A stretch of DNA of 64,000 bases from Amycolatopsis rubida. GTDB taxonomy: Bacteria > Actinomycetota > Actinomycetes > Mycobacteriales > Pseudonocardiaceae. The notes beneath the pieces were generated by a model. It made no database searches. It saw only the letters and a list, made by a program, of their open reading frames with translations, and was not told the DNA's origin. A program made the position numbers and the translations under genes. This document shows positions 15,822-24,562 of the stretch, one piece after another. Numbering within the stretch: position 1 is the first letter of the stretch; the number at the start of each line of letters is the position of its first letter. The DNA is taken from the NCBI RefSeq assembly GCF_900115345.1, contig NZ_FOWC01000001.1, forward strand, positions 372,001 through 436,000. Direction: 5' to 3'.

Positions 15822-18116
15822 ATGCGGACCATCGACAGCTTTGCGGCGGCTGTGCACCGCAGGCGGAGAGAACGGGGATTGACGCTTGGCGAGGTGGCGG
15901 CGAAAGCGGGCTATAGCGCGAGCTACCTGTCGAAGCTCTTGCATGGTCACCGCACCCTGCTGCCGGGCGTCGTGCATGACCTTGATACGGCGCTCGCGGC
16001 TGATGGCGAGCTGAACAAGATCGCCGCGGAACAGCGAGGGGATTCCCGCGTGAAGACTCGTCCCGTCCAGCTCCCGCCTGCTGCGCCGGACTTCGTCGGC
16101 CGTGAGGAGCAGCTGCAGGCGATGGACCATGCGCTGGTCGCCCAAGGGCGTCCCGGATCGAACGTGACTATCGTCATCGAAGGCGGATTTTGGACCGGCA
16201 AGACCGCGCTCGCCGTTCACTGGGCATCCGGTGTCCAAGCTCGTTTCCCCGGCGGCTGTCTCTTCGCCGACTTGCGAGGGCTCGCGCCTGGCATGCCGGC
16301 TGCCCCGGAAGAGATCTTGGACGGATTCCTCGTAGCGCTCGGCGTGAGCGCCGCCGAACTCGGCGCGTCCAACGTGCCCGCCCGGATCGCACGCTACCGA
16401 TCACTGCTTGCCGAGCGACCGGCGATCGTGATCCTGGACAACGTCGCCGACTACCAGCAAGCCGAATGGCTGCTGCCCAGCCCCGGCAGCGTTGTGGTGG
16501 TAACGAGCCGGGAGCAACAGCCCGGGTTGCTCGCGCGAACGGGTGGAATGGCGATCGAGCTTCCGCCGCTTTCCTCAGAACAAGCGCTCGAGCTGCTCCG
16601 ACACCGAGTGGGAGATGCTCGTGTGCGGGCCAGCGCGGCTGCTGCGGAGGTCATCGTCGAGCGGTGCGGCCGCTTGCCGATGACGGTTCACATCGCCGCC
16701 GAGCACCTCCAGCGCCACCGGGAGACCACGCTGGACGAACTGGCCGACCAGCTCGAATCCGACAAGACCCGCCTCGATCTCTTCACCTCGAACGACGTGA
16801 ACATCCACGGCGTCGTTGACGTCTCATACCTGGCACTGCCTCCCATGACAAGGAGGGTCTTCCGCTATCTCGGGATCAGCCCTGCCGATGTCGTCGGTGC
16901 GGAGTCTGTCGCCGTGCTCACCGGGCTAGACCTCGATCGCGCCCGCGACGCTCTGCGACTGCTCGCGCACGCACACCTCATCGAGACCCTCGCCAACGGG
17001 CGATACCGAATCAGCCACTTGCTCCGCGCCTACGCGCACCAGCGCGCGCTAGTCGAAGAACGACTGAACGAGATCGAGCGCGCCCACGACCGGACTCTGC
17101 GCTGGTATGCCGCGACAGCTTGGAACGCGAACAACACCTTGATTCCTGGTTGGGCGGACAACGGAATTGTTCTTGACAATTTGGCGGGCGTCGAGCCGAT
17201 GCCCTTCGAAGAGGACGGCTTCGAGGAAGCGATGGCCTGGTGCGAGCGCGAGGTGGCTATTGCACTCCAGGTGGCGCGGAGCGCGCGGACGCACGGAGCG
17301 AAAGACGTCCTATGGCTCCTGCCAACGGCCTTCCTGCCGTACTTCGTGCTCACGCGCAGCTGGAACACCTGGTTGGTCGCCGCGCACGACGGGCTCTCCG
17401 CCGCGCGCGCGGCCGGAAGCGACGCCGGAGTCGCGAGAAGCCTGGAGGTCCTCGGCTGGGTGGAACACGAACTAGGCCGAGCTGACAACGGCATCGCGCA
17501 CCTCGAAGAGGCACTCCAGCGCCACGGCGACCTCAACGACGAGCGGTCACAGGCCTGGACCGCATACGGCCTGGGCCTCGCATATGCCAGCTGCGGCAGG
17601 GTGGCTGAGGCACGGCGGCTGCACGAACTCGCTGACGGCATGTTCACGACTTCGGAAGTCAAGGTCGGCCTCGCCGTAAACCGCGCTGCCCTTGCCGAAG
17701 CGTGCGACCTGCTGGGCGACCCGGACAAGGCGATGGAATACGCGTTTGACGTTCTGAACCGTGCGCAAATGTTCACGTCAAGGGCCGTCCTGGGCGTTGC
17801 CCATCAACGGATCGGCTCGTTGCTCGGTCGGCACGGCCAGCATCGAGCAGCATTGAAGCACTTCGACCAAGCCCTGGCTGTCCGCAGCAGGAGCTGGCAG
17901 CGCTGGAGCGCGGCCGAAACGCTGATCTCGCGAGCTGAAGTCCTCTGCGCGCTCGGGCAAGTTGACCAGGCGCAGACGGCATACCGCAGGAGCCTGCAGA
18001 ACCTCGAAGTCCTCCACGATGCAAAGGCAATGGAGATTCGTGCTCGGCTTGCCGCTCTGGGAGCTTCCTGTTCCGGTACCGCGACCTGCTCACCAGCAAG
18101 CACCGCGTCCGCCTAA
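15822..18116 (+). CDS. STAND regulator: XRE HTH, NB-ARC NTPase, TPR repeats
   Basis: A 764-residue signal-transduction ATPase. Residues ~8-60 form an XRE HTH (RRERGLTLGEVAAKAGYSAS). A linker with PDFVGREEQLQAMD leads to the NB-ARC domain with P-loop GGFWTGKTALAV (~residues 120-131) and Walker B AIVILDNVADY. A winged-helix part has RISHLLRAYAHQRA. The C-terminal ~300 residues are TPR-like (WVEHELGRADNGIAHLEEAL; RIGSLLGRHGQHRAALKHFD). Architecture resembles AfsR-like regulators but with an XRE rather than a SARP DNA-binding domain. ATP-dependent oligomerisation upon ligand or protein binding is the family model. It is divergent from the ImmA operon. Confidence 0.9.
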   Translation: MRTIDSFAAAVHRRRRERGLTLGEVAAKAGYSASYLSKLLHGHRTLLPGVVHDLDTALAADGELNKIAAEQRGDSRVKTRPVQLPPAAPDFVGREEQLQAMDHALVAQGRPGSNVTIVIEGGFWTGKTALAVHWASGVQARFPGGCLFADLRGLAPGMPAAPEEILDGFLVALGVSAAELGASNVPARIARYRSLLAERPAIVILDNVADYQQAEWLLPSPGSVVVVTSREQQPGLLARTGGMAIELPPLSSEQALELLRHRVGDARVRASAAAAEVIVERCGRLPMTVHIAAEHLQRHRETTLDELADQLESDKTRLDLFTSNDVNIHGVVDVSYLALPPMTRRVFRYLGISPADVVGAESVAVLTGLDLDRARDALRLLAHAHLIETLANGRYRISHLLRAYAHQRALVEERLNEIERAHDRTLRWYAATAWNANNTLIPGWADNGIVLDNLAGVEPMPFEEDGFEEAMAWCEREVAIALQVARSARTHGAKDVLWLLPTAFLPYFVLTRSWNTWLVAAHDGLSAARAAGSDAGVARSLEVLGWVEHELGRADNGIAHLEEALQRHGDLNDERSQAWTAYGLGLAYASCGRVAEARRLHELADGMFTTSEVKVGLAVNRAALAEACDLLGDPDKAMEYAFDVLNRAQMFTSRAVLGVAHQRIGSLLGRHGQHRAALKHFDQALAVRSRSWQRWSAAETLISRAEVLCALGQVDQAQTAYRRSLQNLEVLHDAKAMEIRARLAALGASCSGTATCSPASTASA

Positions 18117-18222
18117 AAGTACCGTTCGGCCAACGACCGCTGACGGCCGTGGCCCGGGCTCGATCCGGCCCGGTCCCGCCGACACCACGGGTCCTTCTGC
18201 CTGAAGGGCCGAAGTCCGTGGC

Positions 18223-18963
18223 CTACGACGCGGCGAGGTCGTACCTGCCAACAAAGTGAGCGGCGGAGCCGGAGAGCGGGCCAGTGCGATCCTGCGGATC
18301 GGTGAACAGTGCTGCAGGACGGAACCCCGTGAGAGTGGCGTGGAGTTCCAGCTCGCGCGGGAACAGGACTCGACGCTGAATGAGGTCGTGTTCGGTGGGC
18401 CCGTCGTCGAGCTGCCAAGTGCGGCGCACGGTGGCGATTTGGGTGCGAGCGTCCCAGCTGTGCTCGGTGGTGACCTCGGCCTGGATGCCCGCCGCCTGAA
18501 TGCGGCCGCGGGTTGGCGTGGCGGCGAGAGCGGGCGCGATCTGGGTGACGATGATCAGCAGGGTGCCGGGGTGGGCGTGGGCGGCAAACGTGGCAAATGC
18601 AGCCCGAATTTCGTCGTTGCGGTGCAGATAGGCGAGGGAGTTCCCGAGGCAGAGGATCGTGTCGAAGGTGCGGTCCAGCCGGATCGTGCGCAGGTCGCCG
18701 ACACGCAGGTCCAAGCTCGGATGCTGGTGGCATGCATGACTGATGAGCGCGGGCTGGAGGTCCACGCCGACGCGGTCGTGGCTGTCAGCGAGCCCAGCCA
18801 GGTCGCGGCCGGTGCCGCAGCCGAGGTCGAGAACGCTCCCCGCGGGCCCGGTCCCGTACTCGTTGATGAGGCACCGGCAGGTTGCGGCTGCCGTGCTGTC
18901 GCGGGTCAGGGCGTCGTAGAGGTCGGGGCGCCGGTAGGCAATGTTGTGCTCGGCCAGACTCAT
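18223..18963 (-). CDS. Class I SAM-dependent methyltransferase (RiPP-like locus)
   Basis: A 246-residue Rossmann methyltransferase. Motif I VLDLGCGTGRDLAG is followed by the acidic strand GVDLQPALI, then VGDLRTIRLDRTFDTILCLGNSLAYL and a C-terminal beta region. The ATG at 18963 overlaps the TGA of the asparagine-synthetase-like gene, so the two are coupled. It could methylate the 41-residue Asp-rich peptide encoded first in the operon. It is not obviously a PIMT homologue, so aspartimide formation as in imiditides is only a hypothesis. Confidence 0.85.
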   Translation of the reverse strand: MSLAEHNIAYRRPDLYDALTRDSTAAATCRCLINEYGTGPAGSVLDLGCGTGRDLAGLADSHDRVGVDLQPALISHACHQHPSLDLRVGDLRTIRLDRTFDTILCLGNSLAYLHRNDEIRAAFATFAAHAHPGTLLIIVTQIAPALAATPTRGRIQAAGIQAEVTTEHSWDARTQIATVRRTWQLDDGPTEHDLIQRRVLFPRELELHATLTGFRPAALFTDPQDRTGPLSGSAAHFVGRYDLAAS

Positions 18964-20522
18964 GCGACCGGGGCAGTGTCCGGGGCCGCAAGGGACCGGA
19001 GGCCGACTTCGAGGACGAGGGTGTCGCACAGCACGGACGGCACGGTAGCGCTCTGGTGCGCGTCGCGCACGATGCGCTGGAGCGCGTCGGGGTCGATGAA
19101 GCCGTGGTCGGCGAGCAGCATGCCGTCGGCGAGCAGTCGTTCGGCGACGAGCAGCCCGTGGCGGCGCAGGCCGTGCTGCATGAGGTCCCGGAAGTGTTCT
19201 GTGCGCTTGGGGTGGGTGACGAACGGCGAGAGGCCGGCGCGGGTCAGGAAGTCACGGTAGAGCTTCTTGCCGCGGCGGACCTCAAGTGGGAGCTGTTCGG
19301 CGAAGCGCACCAGGCGCGGGTGGGTGAACGGCGTGACCGGCCAGATTCCCCCGCGCAGGTAGGCGGGGTGGTGGATCGCGAACCCCATCAAGGTCGGTGT
19401 CGGCAACACGGCCGACGGTGCCAGGTTCTCGTCGATCGCGGCGACGGCGTCTAGGGTCCGGGGGCCCAGCCAGGACACTTCGGCCAGGCTCTGGGGTGGA
19501 GGCGGGGGGAGTTCGTCGATGCGGGGCGCCATGATCTCGTCGCCGCCGTTGCCGGTCAGCATGATCGTGACGCCGCGGTGGGCGGCGCGGTCGGCGAGGG
19601 CTTCGAACGCTTCGCGGTAGAACTCGCCGCGGGGATCGTGCGCGGTGCCGCTGGTACGGACGCCGCCGACGCAGAACGGGGCATGCTCGTGCGCGCGCAG
19701 AACGTCGTCGGTCGCGCCGACGCGGTCGGTGATCTCGACGCGACGGCGGTGCTGCTCGGCGCCGAGGGCTCCCTCGACAACGAGCCCGAAGGTCCGCAGC
19801 GCGGGTGCGCCCAACTGGTGCGCGGCGACCGCGACCGTGGCGGAGTCCAAGCCGCCGGACAGTTCCAGCCCTATCCCGGCACCACTGGTGCACCACGGCT
19901 GCAGTGCCTCGGTGAGCAGGTAGGCGAGCCCGTCGCGAGGGTCGGCGCCGGGGCGCAGCTCCCGTGCGTGCGTGACGTGTTCGGCCGGGGGCGGGTAGGC
20001 GAACTGGACTCCCGCCGTGGTGAACGTCGCGATCGCGCGTTCGGTCAGCATGGTCACTTCGGTGAACAGGGTGTCGCTGCTGTAGCGGTGCCGCCTGGTC
20101 AAGGCGCGTGCCACGGCACGATCTCGAAGCTGGGACGGCCGGGTGAGACGGCGCAGCACGGGCAGGTCCCACGTCCCGTGCAGTACCTCGCCGTCTGCGG
20201 CCAGATACAACGGCGAGGTACCGCCGATTCCGGCGGTGAGGGTGATCCGTCCCGGCTGCAGGTGCATTAACAGCGCGTCGCCACGGGCGGTGTCGGCAAT
20301 GGTGTCGCAACCCCCTGCGTGAAGCGCCGGACCCGCCAGGGTGACCGGGCTGACGAGGTCACGCACCAGGATCGTGGTCGCTCGTGCGTCGTGGTCGATC
20401 TCGTGGCGCAGCGCCGGGTGGGAGATTGGCTGGACCCAGCTCTCGCCGCTGCGCCATCGATCGGTGTCCCAGTGCCACTCTGGTCGGGTCAGGTCGGCCA
20501 GCGCCAGCCGGAACGAGAGCAT
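18960..20522 (-). CDS. Asparagine synthetase-like / lasso-cyclase-like enzyme
   Basis: A 520-residue two-domain protein. The C-terminal ATP-pyrophosphatase domain shows the PP-loop LELSGGLDSATVAVAA, TGNGGDEIMAP and RRGKKLYRDFL. The N-terminal part resembles a glutaminase domain but the protein starts MLSF, lacking the catalytic Cys2 of asparagine synthetase B, and keeps GGTSPLYLAADGEVLHGTW. That combination is typical of lasso-peptide cyclases (McjC type), which adenylate a side-chain carboxylate and form an isopeptide bond, and of other amide-forming homologues. No transglutaminase-like leader peptidase or RRE protein accompanies it. It lies 77 bp downstream of the small peptide gene. Confidence 0.82.
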   Translation of the reverse strand: MLSFRLALADLTRPEWHWDTDRWRSGESWVQPISHPALRHEIDHDARATTILVRDLVSPVTLAGPALHAGGCDTIADTARGDALLMHLQPGRITLTAGIGGTSPLYLAADGEVLHGTWDLPVLRRLTRPSQLRDRAVARALTRRHRYSSDTLFTEVTMLTERAIATFTTAGVQFAYPPPAEHVTHARELRPGADPRDGLAYLLTEALQPWCTSGAGIGLELSGGLDSATVAVAAHQLGAPALRTFGLVVEGALGAEQHRRRVEITDRVGATDDVLRAHEHAPFCVGGVRTSGTAHDPRGEFYREAFEALADRAAHRGVTIMLTGNGGDEIMAPRIDELPPPPPQSLAEVSWLGPRTLDAVAAIDENLAPSAVLPTPTLMGFAIHHPAYLRGGIWPVTPFTHPRLVRFAEQLPLEVRRGKKLYRDFLTRAGLSPFVTHPKRTEHFRDLMQHGLRRHGLLVAERLLADGMLLADHGFIDPDALQRIVRDAHQSATVPSVLCDTLVLEVGLRSLAAPDTAPVA

Positions 20523-20599
20523 TGTCGGGTCAGATCCTTTCCACCGTGCGGCTCAGGCGACGGCGAGCCGCCCGAGCCGCGTCAGGTGTGGCCGTCCGG

Positions 20600-20725
20600 T
20601 CAGCTGGCGCAGTGGTCGCCCTTGTCGTTGCCGTCGGCGTCGCCGGGCATCTTCGGTGCGTAGAGGCTCTCCGACGAGGGCACACCGAGCACCAGGTCTC
20701 CAGTGAACATCGCGTCCAGGTCCAT
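20600..20725 (-). CDS. Putative 41-aa RiPP precursor peptide
   Basis: A 41-codon gene with a strong Shine-Dalgarno site (AAGGAG, 5 nt spacing) before ATG 20725. The peptide has an N-terminal part with MDLDAMFTGDLVLGVPSSES and a C-terminal part YAPKMPGDADGNDKGDHCAS rich in Asp, Gly and Asn with one Cys. Size, position as first gene before a cyclase-like enzyme and methyltransferase, and the leader/core-like composition support a RiPP precursor. It lacks the canonical lasso leader (YxxPxL...G...T) and I cannot assign a known class. Its carboxylate-rich tail is a natural substrate for an Asn-synthetase fold. Confidence 0.65.
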   Translation of the reverse strand: MDLDAMFTGDLVLGVPSSESLYAPKMPGDADGNDKGDHCAS

Positions 20726-20936
20726 CTCGACTCCTTCGTGTGCTGGAACCTGCGGCAAGCTGGGTCGGCCCGCCGCAGTGAACGCGCCGATCAACGCGCT
20801 CACCCAATTCCACCAGCGCGTTTGCCGCCGTTCGACCCCGGATGGCGGGCGGGCGGTACCCGAATCGTGGACGTTGTGGGGGCAGGTGACGGACTTCGGC
20901 ATCCGCCCTGCGTCCCGGCGCGCTTACTGTGTGCGT

Positions 20937-22409
20937 ATGGCTGGCTCCTCCGACCCGTTCCGTTTGCCGAACGATGCCCTGATCGCCCTGCGGGTCGAGC
21001 AGGCCCTGTCGCAGCAGGAGCTGGCCGAGGAACTCAACCGGCTGGCGACCACGAAGCACAACCGGCACCTGACGCTGACCAAGAAATCGGTCTACCGGTG
21101 GGAATCCGGGGAGACGGAATTCCCGAAGCGGCTGTATCAGCGACTGCTCGCCGAGTACTTCGGCGTCTCCATCACCGAACTCGGCTTCCATCGGCCCCGG
21201 TTCCAGGCCAGTCGGCCGCCCGCCGCCATTGCCGTCGCGCCCGCACCGCCGGACGAGAACCCGGACGTGTCCGAGGACCGACAGCGGTGGCGAGCGGTCC
21301 GCACCGCGCTCGGCAGCACCCGCCGATCGCTCGCGCTCGTCGCCGAGGGCCTTTACCCCGACTACCGCGTCCCCGGCCTGGCACACACCGGCGTCATCAC
21401 CCGGCCGGACTGGATCCCGGCCGCACCCGTACCGCTGGGCGCAGTCACGCTGACGCTGGACTCCGCCGCCGCTCTCCCCCGCCTTACCGGTGGTGAACCC
21501 GAGACCGCCGCCGTACGCCCCCTGGCCACCCCTGCGCAGCGGTTCCGCCGTTACCACGATGCGATCCGCGAACTGGCCGCGCCGCGCTTGTTCGAGAACA
21601 GGTTGTGCTTCCGGCTGACCGGGCTGGACTGGTCCGCCCGCACGATCCGGATGACCTTCGGGCACATGGGCTTCTTCGACTCGATGGACACCAACGAGGC
21701 CCTCGCCCACGAAACCGCCCTGCACCACCTGGCCCGAGACCGACACGGCGAGGTGATCACCACCAAACCGTCCTGGCGGAACCTGGCCTTCCGCAAGCTG
21801 ATCGCGGACCCGTTCGACCTCTCCCGCCGCCCGCTCATGGGCGCCGTCGGCACCCTCACGATCCGCGGCGGCGAATCCCCCAGCATGGTGCTGCACCAGC
21901 GAGACGGCGGACGAGTCGCCGGCGGCGGAGGCATGACCCACCTCATGCCCGCCGGGATCTTCCAGCCCTCCAGCGTCCTGCCCGCCGCTGTCGCCGAAGA
22001 CTTCTCCTTATGGCGCAACATCGAGCGGGAACTCGCCGAGGAACTGCTCGGGCACGACGAGTACGACGGCAGCGGACATCCCATCGCCTACAGCGACCTC
22101 GAACCCTTCGCCACGCTTGATGACGCCTACCGTCGCGGCGACATCCAGGTCTGGTGCCTCGGCGTCACGCTCGACGCGCTGACCCTCTGCGGAGACATCC
22201 TGACCGTCGCGGTCATCGAGCCGGATCTCTACGACACCCTGTTCGCCAGTGCCGTCAGCTCGAACTCCGAGGGCACCGTGTCGGCCCGCGCTCTTCCATT
22301 CGAGGAGAACACGCTGCGCGACCTTCGGGGACAGGGGCACCTTTCACCGGGTGCGGCCGCAGCTCTGCACCTGGCCTGGACCCACCGCGCGACGCTCTTT
22401 GCCCGATAG
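20937..22409 (+). CDS. XRE-HTH regulator with Nudix-like C-terminal domain
   Basis: A 490-residue protein. The N-terminus has an XRE HTH (LPNDALIALRVEQALSQQEL, ...KKSVYRWESGETEFPKRLYQ). The middle is uncharacterised. The C-terminal part includes HLMPAGIFQPSS and a degenerate Nudix box (RELAEELLG). The start at 20937 has no Shine-Dalgarno site but a TACTGT -10-like hexamer ends 6 nt before ATG, suggesting a leaderless mRNA. It is divergent from the peptide/cyclase/methyltransferase genes with a 211-bp spacer, so it is their likely regulator, possibly sensing a nucleotide-type ligand. It ends at a bidirectional terminator shared with the integrase gene. Confidence 0.78.
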   Translation: MAGSSDPFRLPNDALIALRVEQALSQQELAEELNRLATTKHNRHLTLTKKSVYRWESGETEFPKRLYQRLLAEYFGVSITELGFHRPRFQASRPPAAIAVAPAPPDENPDVSEDRQRWRAVRTALGSTRRSLALVAEGLYPDYRVPGLAHTGVITRPDWIPAAPVPLGAVTLTLDSAAALPRLTGGEPETAAVRPLATPAQRFRRYHDAIRELAAPRLFENRLCFRLTGLDWSARTIRMTFGHMGFFDSMDTNEALAHETALHHLARDRHGEVITTKPSWRNLAFRKLIADPFDLSRRPLMGAVGTLTIRGGESPSMVLHQRDGGRVAGGGGMTHLMPAGIFQPSSVLPAAVAEDFSLWRNIERELAEELLGHDEYDGSGHPIAYSDLEPFATLDDAYRRGDIQVWCLGVTLDALTLCGDILTVAVIEPDLYDTLFASAVSSNSEGTVSARALPFEENTLRDLRGQGHLSPGAAAALHLAWTHRATLFAR

Positions 22410-22470
22410 GCCAACCGCCACTGGTATTCGCGGAATGGCGCGGCGACGCGGTTCACAGCACCACACAGAG

Positions 22471-22517
22471 AAAACCGGGGCGCGTCAATCCATTGTGGAT
22501 GGACGTGCCCCGGTTTT
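22471..22517. terminator. Strong bidirectional terminator
   Basis: AAAACCGGGGC (22471-22481) and GCCCCGGTTTT (22507-22517) are perfectly complementary over 11 bp, giving an A-tract/T-tract hairpin on both strands, with a further ATCCA/TGGAT pairing inside. It separates the convergent HTH/Nudix-like regulator and the integrase gene. Confidence 0.9.
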
Positions 22518-22545
22518 TCTCGTTTCGGGGTGTCCCGTGGAGGGG

Positions 22546-24024
22546 TCAGGCAGCGTTGGGCCGGTTGCGCCGCTGGTTGCGCGGGACGATGGACGCGGCG
22601 GCTTCGGCTGTCTCGCGGGCCAGTTCGGGCAGGACGTGGGTGTAGGTGTCGGCGGTGATCGCGATGGTGGAGTGCCCGAGCAGTTCCTGCACGACTTTCA
22701 GGTCGGCTCCGGCGGCGAGCATGAGGGTGGCGGCGCCGTGGCGCAGGTCGTGCAGGCGCACCGGCGGGAGTTCGGCGGCGTCGGCGATGGCGTGGAAGGC
22801 GTCGGTGAGCTTGGCCGGGTGCAGCGGGGTGCCGTCGCGTTCGGTGCACACCAGCTCGTGCTCGACCCACGCAGCCCCGGCTGCAGCGCGCAGTTCGTTC
22901 TGGTGTTTCTTCTGCCGCCGCAGCACCAGGGTGGTGGCTTCGTCGAGAGCGATGATGCGGCCGGAGGCTTCGCTCTTGGGTTCGCCGAACTCGGCCTTCC
23001 ATCCGAGTTGCACGATCACAGTGGAAATGGTGATCGACCGGTTGGGCAGCTCGATGTTCCACCACGGCAGCCCGCAGGCTTCCCCGCGCCGCAAACCCCG
23101 GTAGGCGATGAGGTGGAACAACGCGTAGTAGGGATGTCCCTCGGCCTGGTCGAGGAACTTTCCGATCTGCTCGGGTGTCCACACCATGACCCGCGAGGGC
23201 TTCTGTCCGGTGCGCTGCCACCGCTCGACCCGGTTCGGTGTCCACAACAGAGCCTTTGGACGGCGCCCGGAGGGCAGCTCGACATAGGAGGCGGGGTTGA
23301 AGGTGATCTTCTGGGCGCGGATGGCGGCGTTGAGCGCAGCGCGCAAGGTGGCACGGTAGCGCTGCATGGTGGCCGCCCCCATGATCCGCAGACCATACAC
23401 GGTCTTGCGGATCTCGGGGTCGTCGCTGTCCTTGGCTGCGGTGATGGTGTCGTTGCGTTCGGCCATCGCGTCGAACATCCGCGAGATGTGGTCGACGGTG
23501 AGCGCGTCGAGCCGGTAGTGGCCCAGGTGTGGGACCAGCCAGTTGGTGAGGTGGGACCGGTAGGCGATCCGGGTTCCTTCCCGGATCTTCTTGCGCGTGG
23601 TGATCCAGCTGGTCAGCCATTCGCCGACGGTAGGCATGGCGCCGAGGCTGGCGTTACCCGCATCGAGCTGCTTGGCGACCGCGCCCGGTTCGGGGAATGG
23701 TTCACCGGTGCGCAACCGGTTGTCGATGAGGTCGCCGATCGTGGCGAGTACGGTCTCGCCGCGTCCTTCACCGAGTTCGACCAGATCGGCGATCTTTCCC
23801 AGTGGTTCTTGGGCGTCGGCCTGCGAGGCGAAGCCGTGCCGCCTGCGGGTGCGGCGGCTCCCATCGTGAGTCTTGGGAAGCTCGGCTTGAAACGACCAGG
23901 TCCCGTGGTTGGAACTCCACATGCCGTTGGCGCGCTTGAGTTTCGGGCATCGGGAGCCGAGTTGTTTCTTGGTACCGGGCTTCGTGCAGGTGCAACGTTT
24001 GTAGGTGGTGCCTTTGAAAGTCAT
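22546..24024 (-). CDS. int: Tyrosine-type site-specific integrase
   Basis: A 492-residue tyrosine recombinase. The N-terminus is Cys/Lys-rich (YKRCTCTKPGTKKQLGSRCP), typical of actinobacterial ICE integrases. A SAM-like core-binding domain follows (TVGEWLTSWITTRKKI...). The catalytic domain shows the first Arg in AYRGLRRGEACGL, HDLRHGAATLML (His-x-x-Arg) and LGHSTIAITADTYTHV containing the final His and the nucleophile Tyr. It integrates and, with an Xis, excises the element. The start at 24024 is preferred because it opens the conserved domain and has AAAGGAAAA upstream. The excisionase-like gene lies 83 bp upstream. A CCATGGACGCTCCG motif sits in the spacer. The att target is not proven; the broken tRNA-Lys is 11.8 kb away. 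Confidence 0.95.
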   Translation of the reverse strand: MTFKGTTYKRCTCTKPGTKKQLGSRCPKLKRANGMWSSNHGTWSFQAELPKTHDGSRRTRRRHGFASQADAQEPLGKIADLVELGEGRGETVLATIGDLIDNRLRTGEPFPEPGAVAKQLDAGNASLGAMPTVGEWLTSWITTRKKIREGTRIAYRSHLTNWLVPHLGHYRLDALTVDHISRMFDAMAERNDTITAAKDSDDPEIRKTVYGLRIMGAATMQRYRATLRAALNAAIRAQKITFNPASYVELPSGRRPKALLWTPNRVERWQRTGQKPSRVMVWTPEQIGKFLDQAEGHPYYALFHLIAYRGLRRGEACGLPWWNIELPNRSITISTVIVQLGWKAEFGEPKSEASGRIIALDEATTLVLRRQKKHQNELRAAAGAAWVEHELVCTERDGTPLHPAKLTDAFHAIADAAELPPVRLHDLRHGAATLMLAAGADLKVVQELLGHSTIAITADTYTHVLPELARETAEAAASIVPRNQRRNRPNAA

Positions 24025-24072
24025 CGCGGATTTTCCTTTCCCGCAATCCGTGGGTGTCGCGCTCGGACAGGG

Positions 24073-24087
24073 ACCATGGACGCTCCG
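24073..24087 (+). promoter_or_regulatory. Shared motif copy upstream of int
   Basis: ACCATGGACGCTCCG shares 14 bases (CCATGGACGCTCCG) with a site at 45683-45700 and resembles an inverted site at 45823-45840. It sits in the 83-bp spacer upstream of the integrase start, so it may bind an element-encoded regulator of int. The core is near-palindromic. Confidence 0.45.
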
Positions 24088-24107
24088 GTGCGCGCAGAGA
24101 GGAAGGA

Positions 24108-24383
24108 TCAGGCACGAGGCTCTTTGTCCAGCCCGAGAAGCTCGACCATCCGCGCGACAGGGATGCGGTAGCTGCGGCCGACGCGGACCGCCGGCACCGG
24201 GAAGGTTCCGGCGCGGGCGAGTTTGTAGGCCGTGGTGCGGCCGATGCCGAGCATGCGGGCGGCGGTCATCAGGTCGGTAGTCACTCCGAGGTCCCCGAGC
24301 CGTTCGCGCGACCACGCCGGTGACGACGCGGCCGTGGTTGTCGAATCAGGTGCGACGGAGTGGATTCGGTCGAGATCGTGCAC
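24108..24383 (-). CDS. xis: Excisionase-like HTH protein
   Basis: A 91-residue protein with a MerR/Xis-type helix-turn-helix: LMTAARMLGIGRTTAYKLAR, then FPVPAVRVGRSYRIPVARMVEL. The GTG start at 24383 has AGGAGG 5-6 nt upstream. Position immediately upstream of int on the same strand fits a recombination directionality factor. A purely transcriptional role is the alternative. Confidence 0.85.
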   Translation of the reverse strand: MHDLDRIHSVAPDSTTTAASSPAWSRERLGDLGVTTDLMTAARMLGIGRTTAYKLARAGTFPVPAVRVGRSYRIPVARMVELLGLDKEPRA

Positions 24384-24562
24384 AGCAACCTCCTCGTGGC
24401 GAGGCGATGTCAGAGTTCGTTGGTAGAGCAGGGGTTCTCGTGCGCGAGCGCTGACCGACACGGAACGGGCACCCGGCGGCGTTGGGCGTGGAACACCGGA
24501 ACGGCGCTCAGCGGCGCTGTCCGGCCCCGGCACGGCAAGCCCGGGACGCGGCTGTCGGGCCG

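Noticed and set aside
18960..20725. Canonical lasso-peptide cluster
   Set aside because: No RRE protein, no transglutaminase-like leader peptidase and no canonical precursor leader motif; only the cyclase-like enzyme resembles lasso systems.
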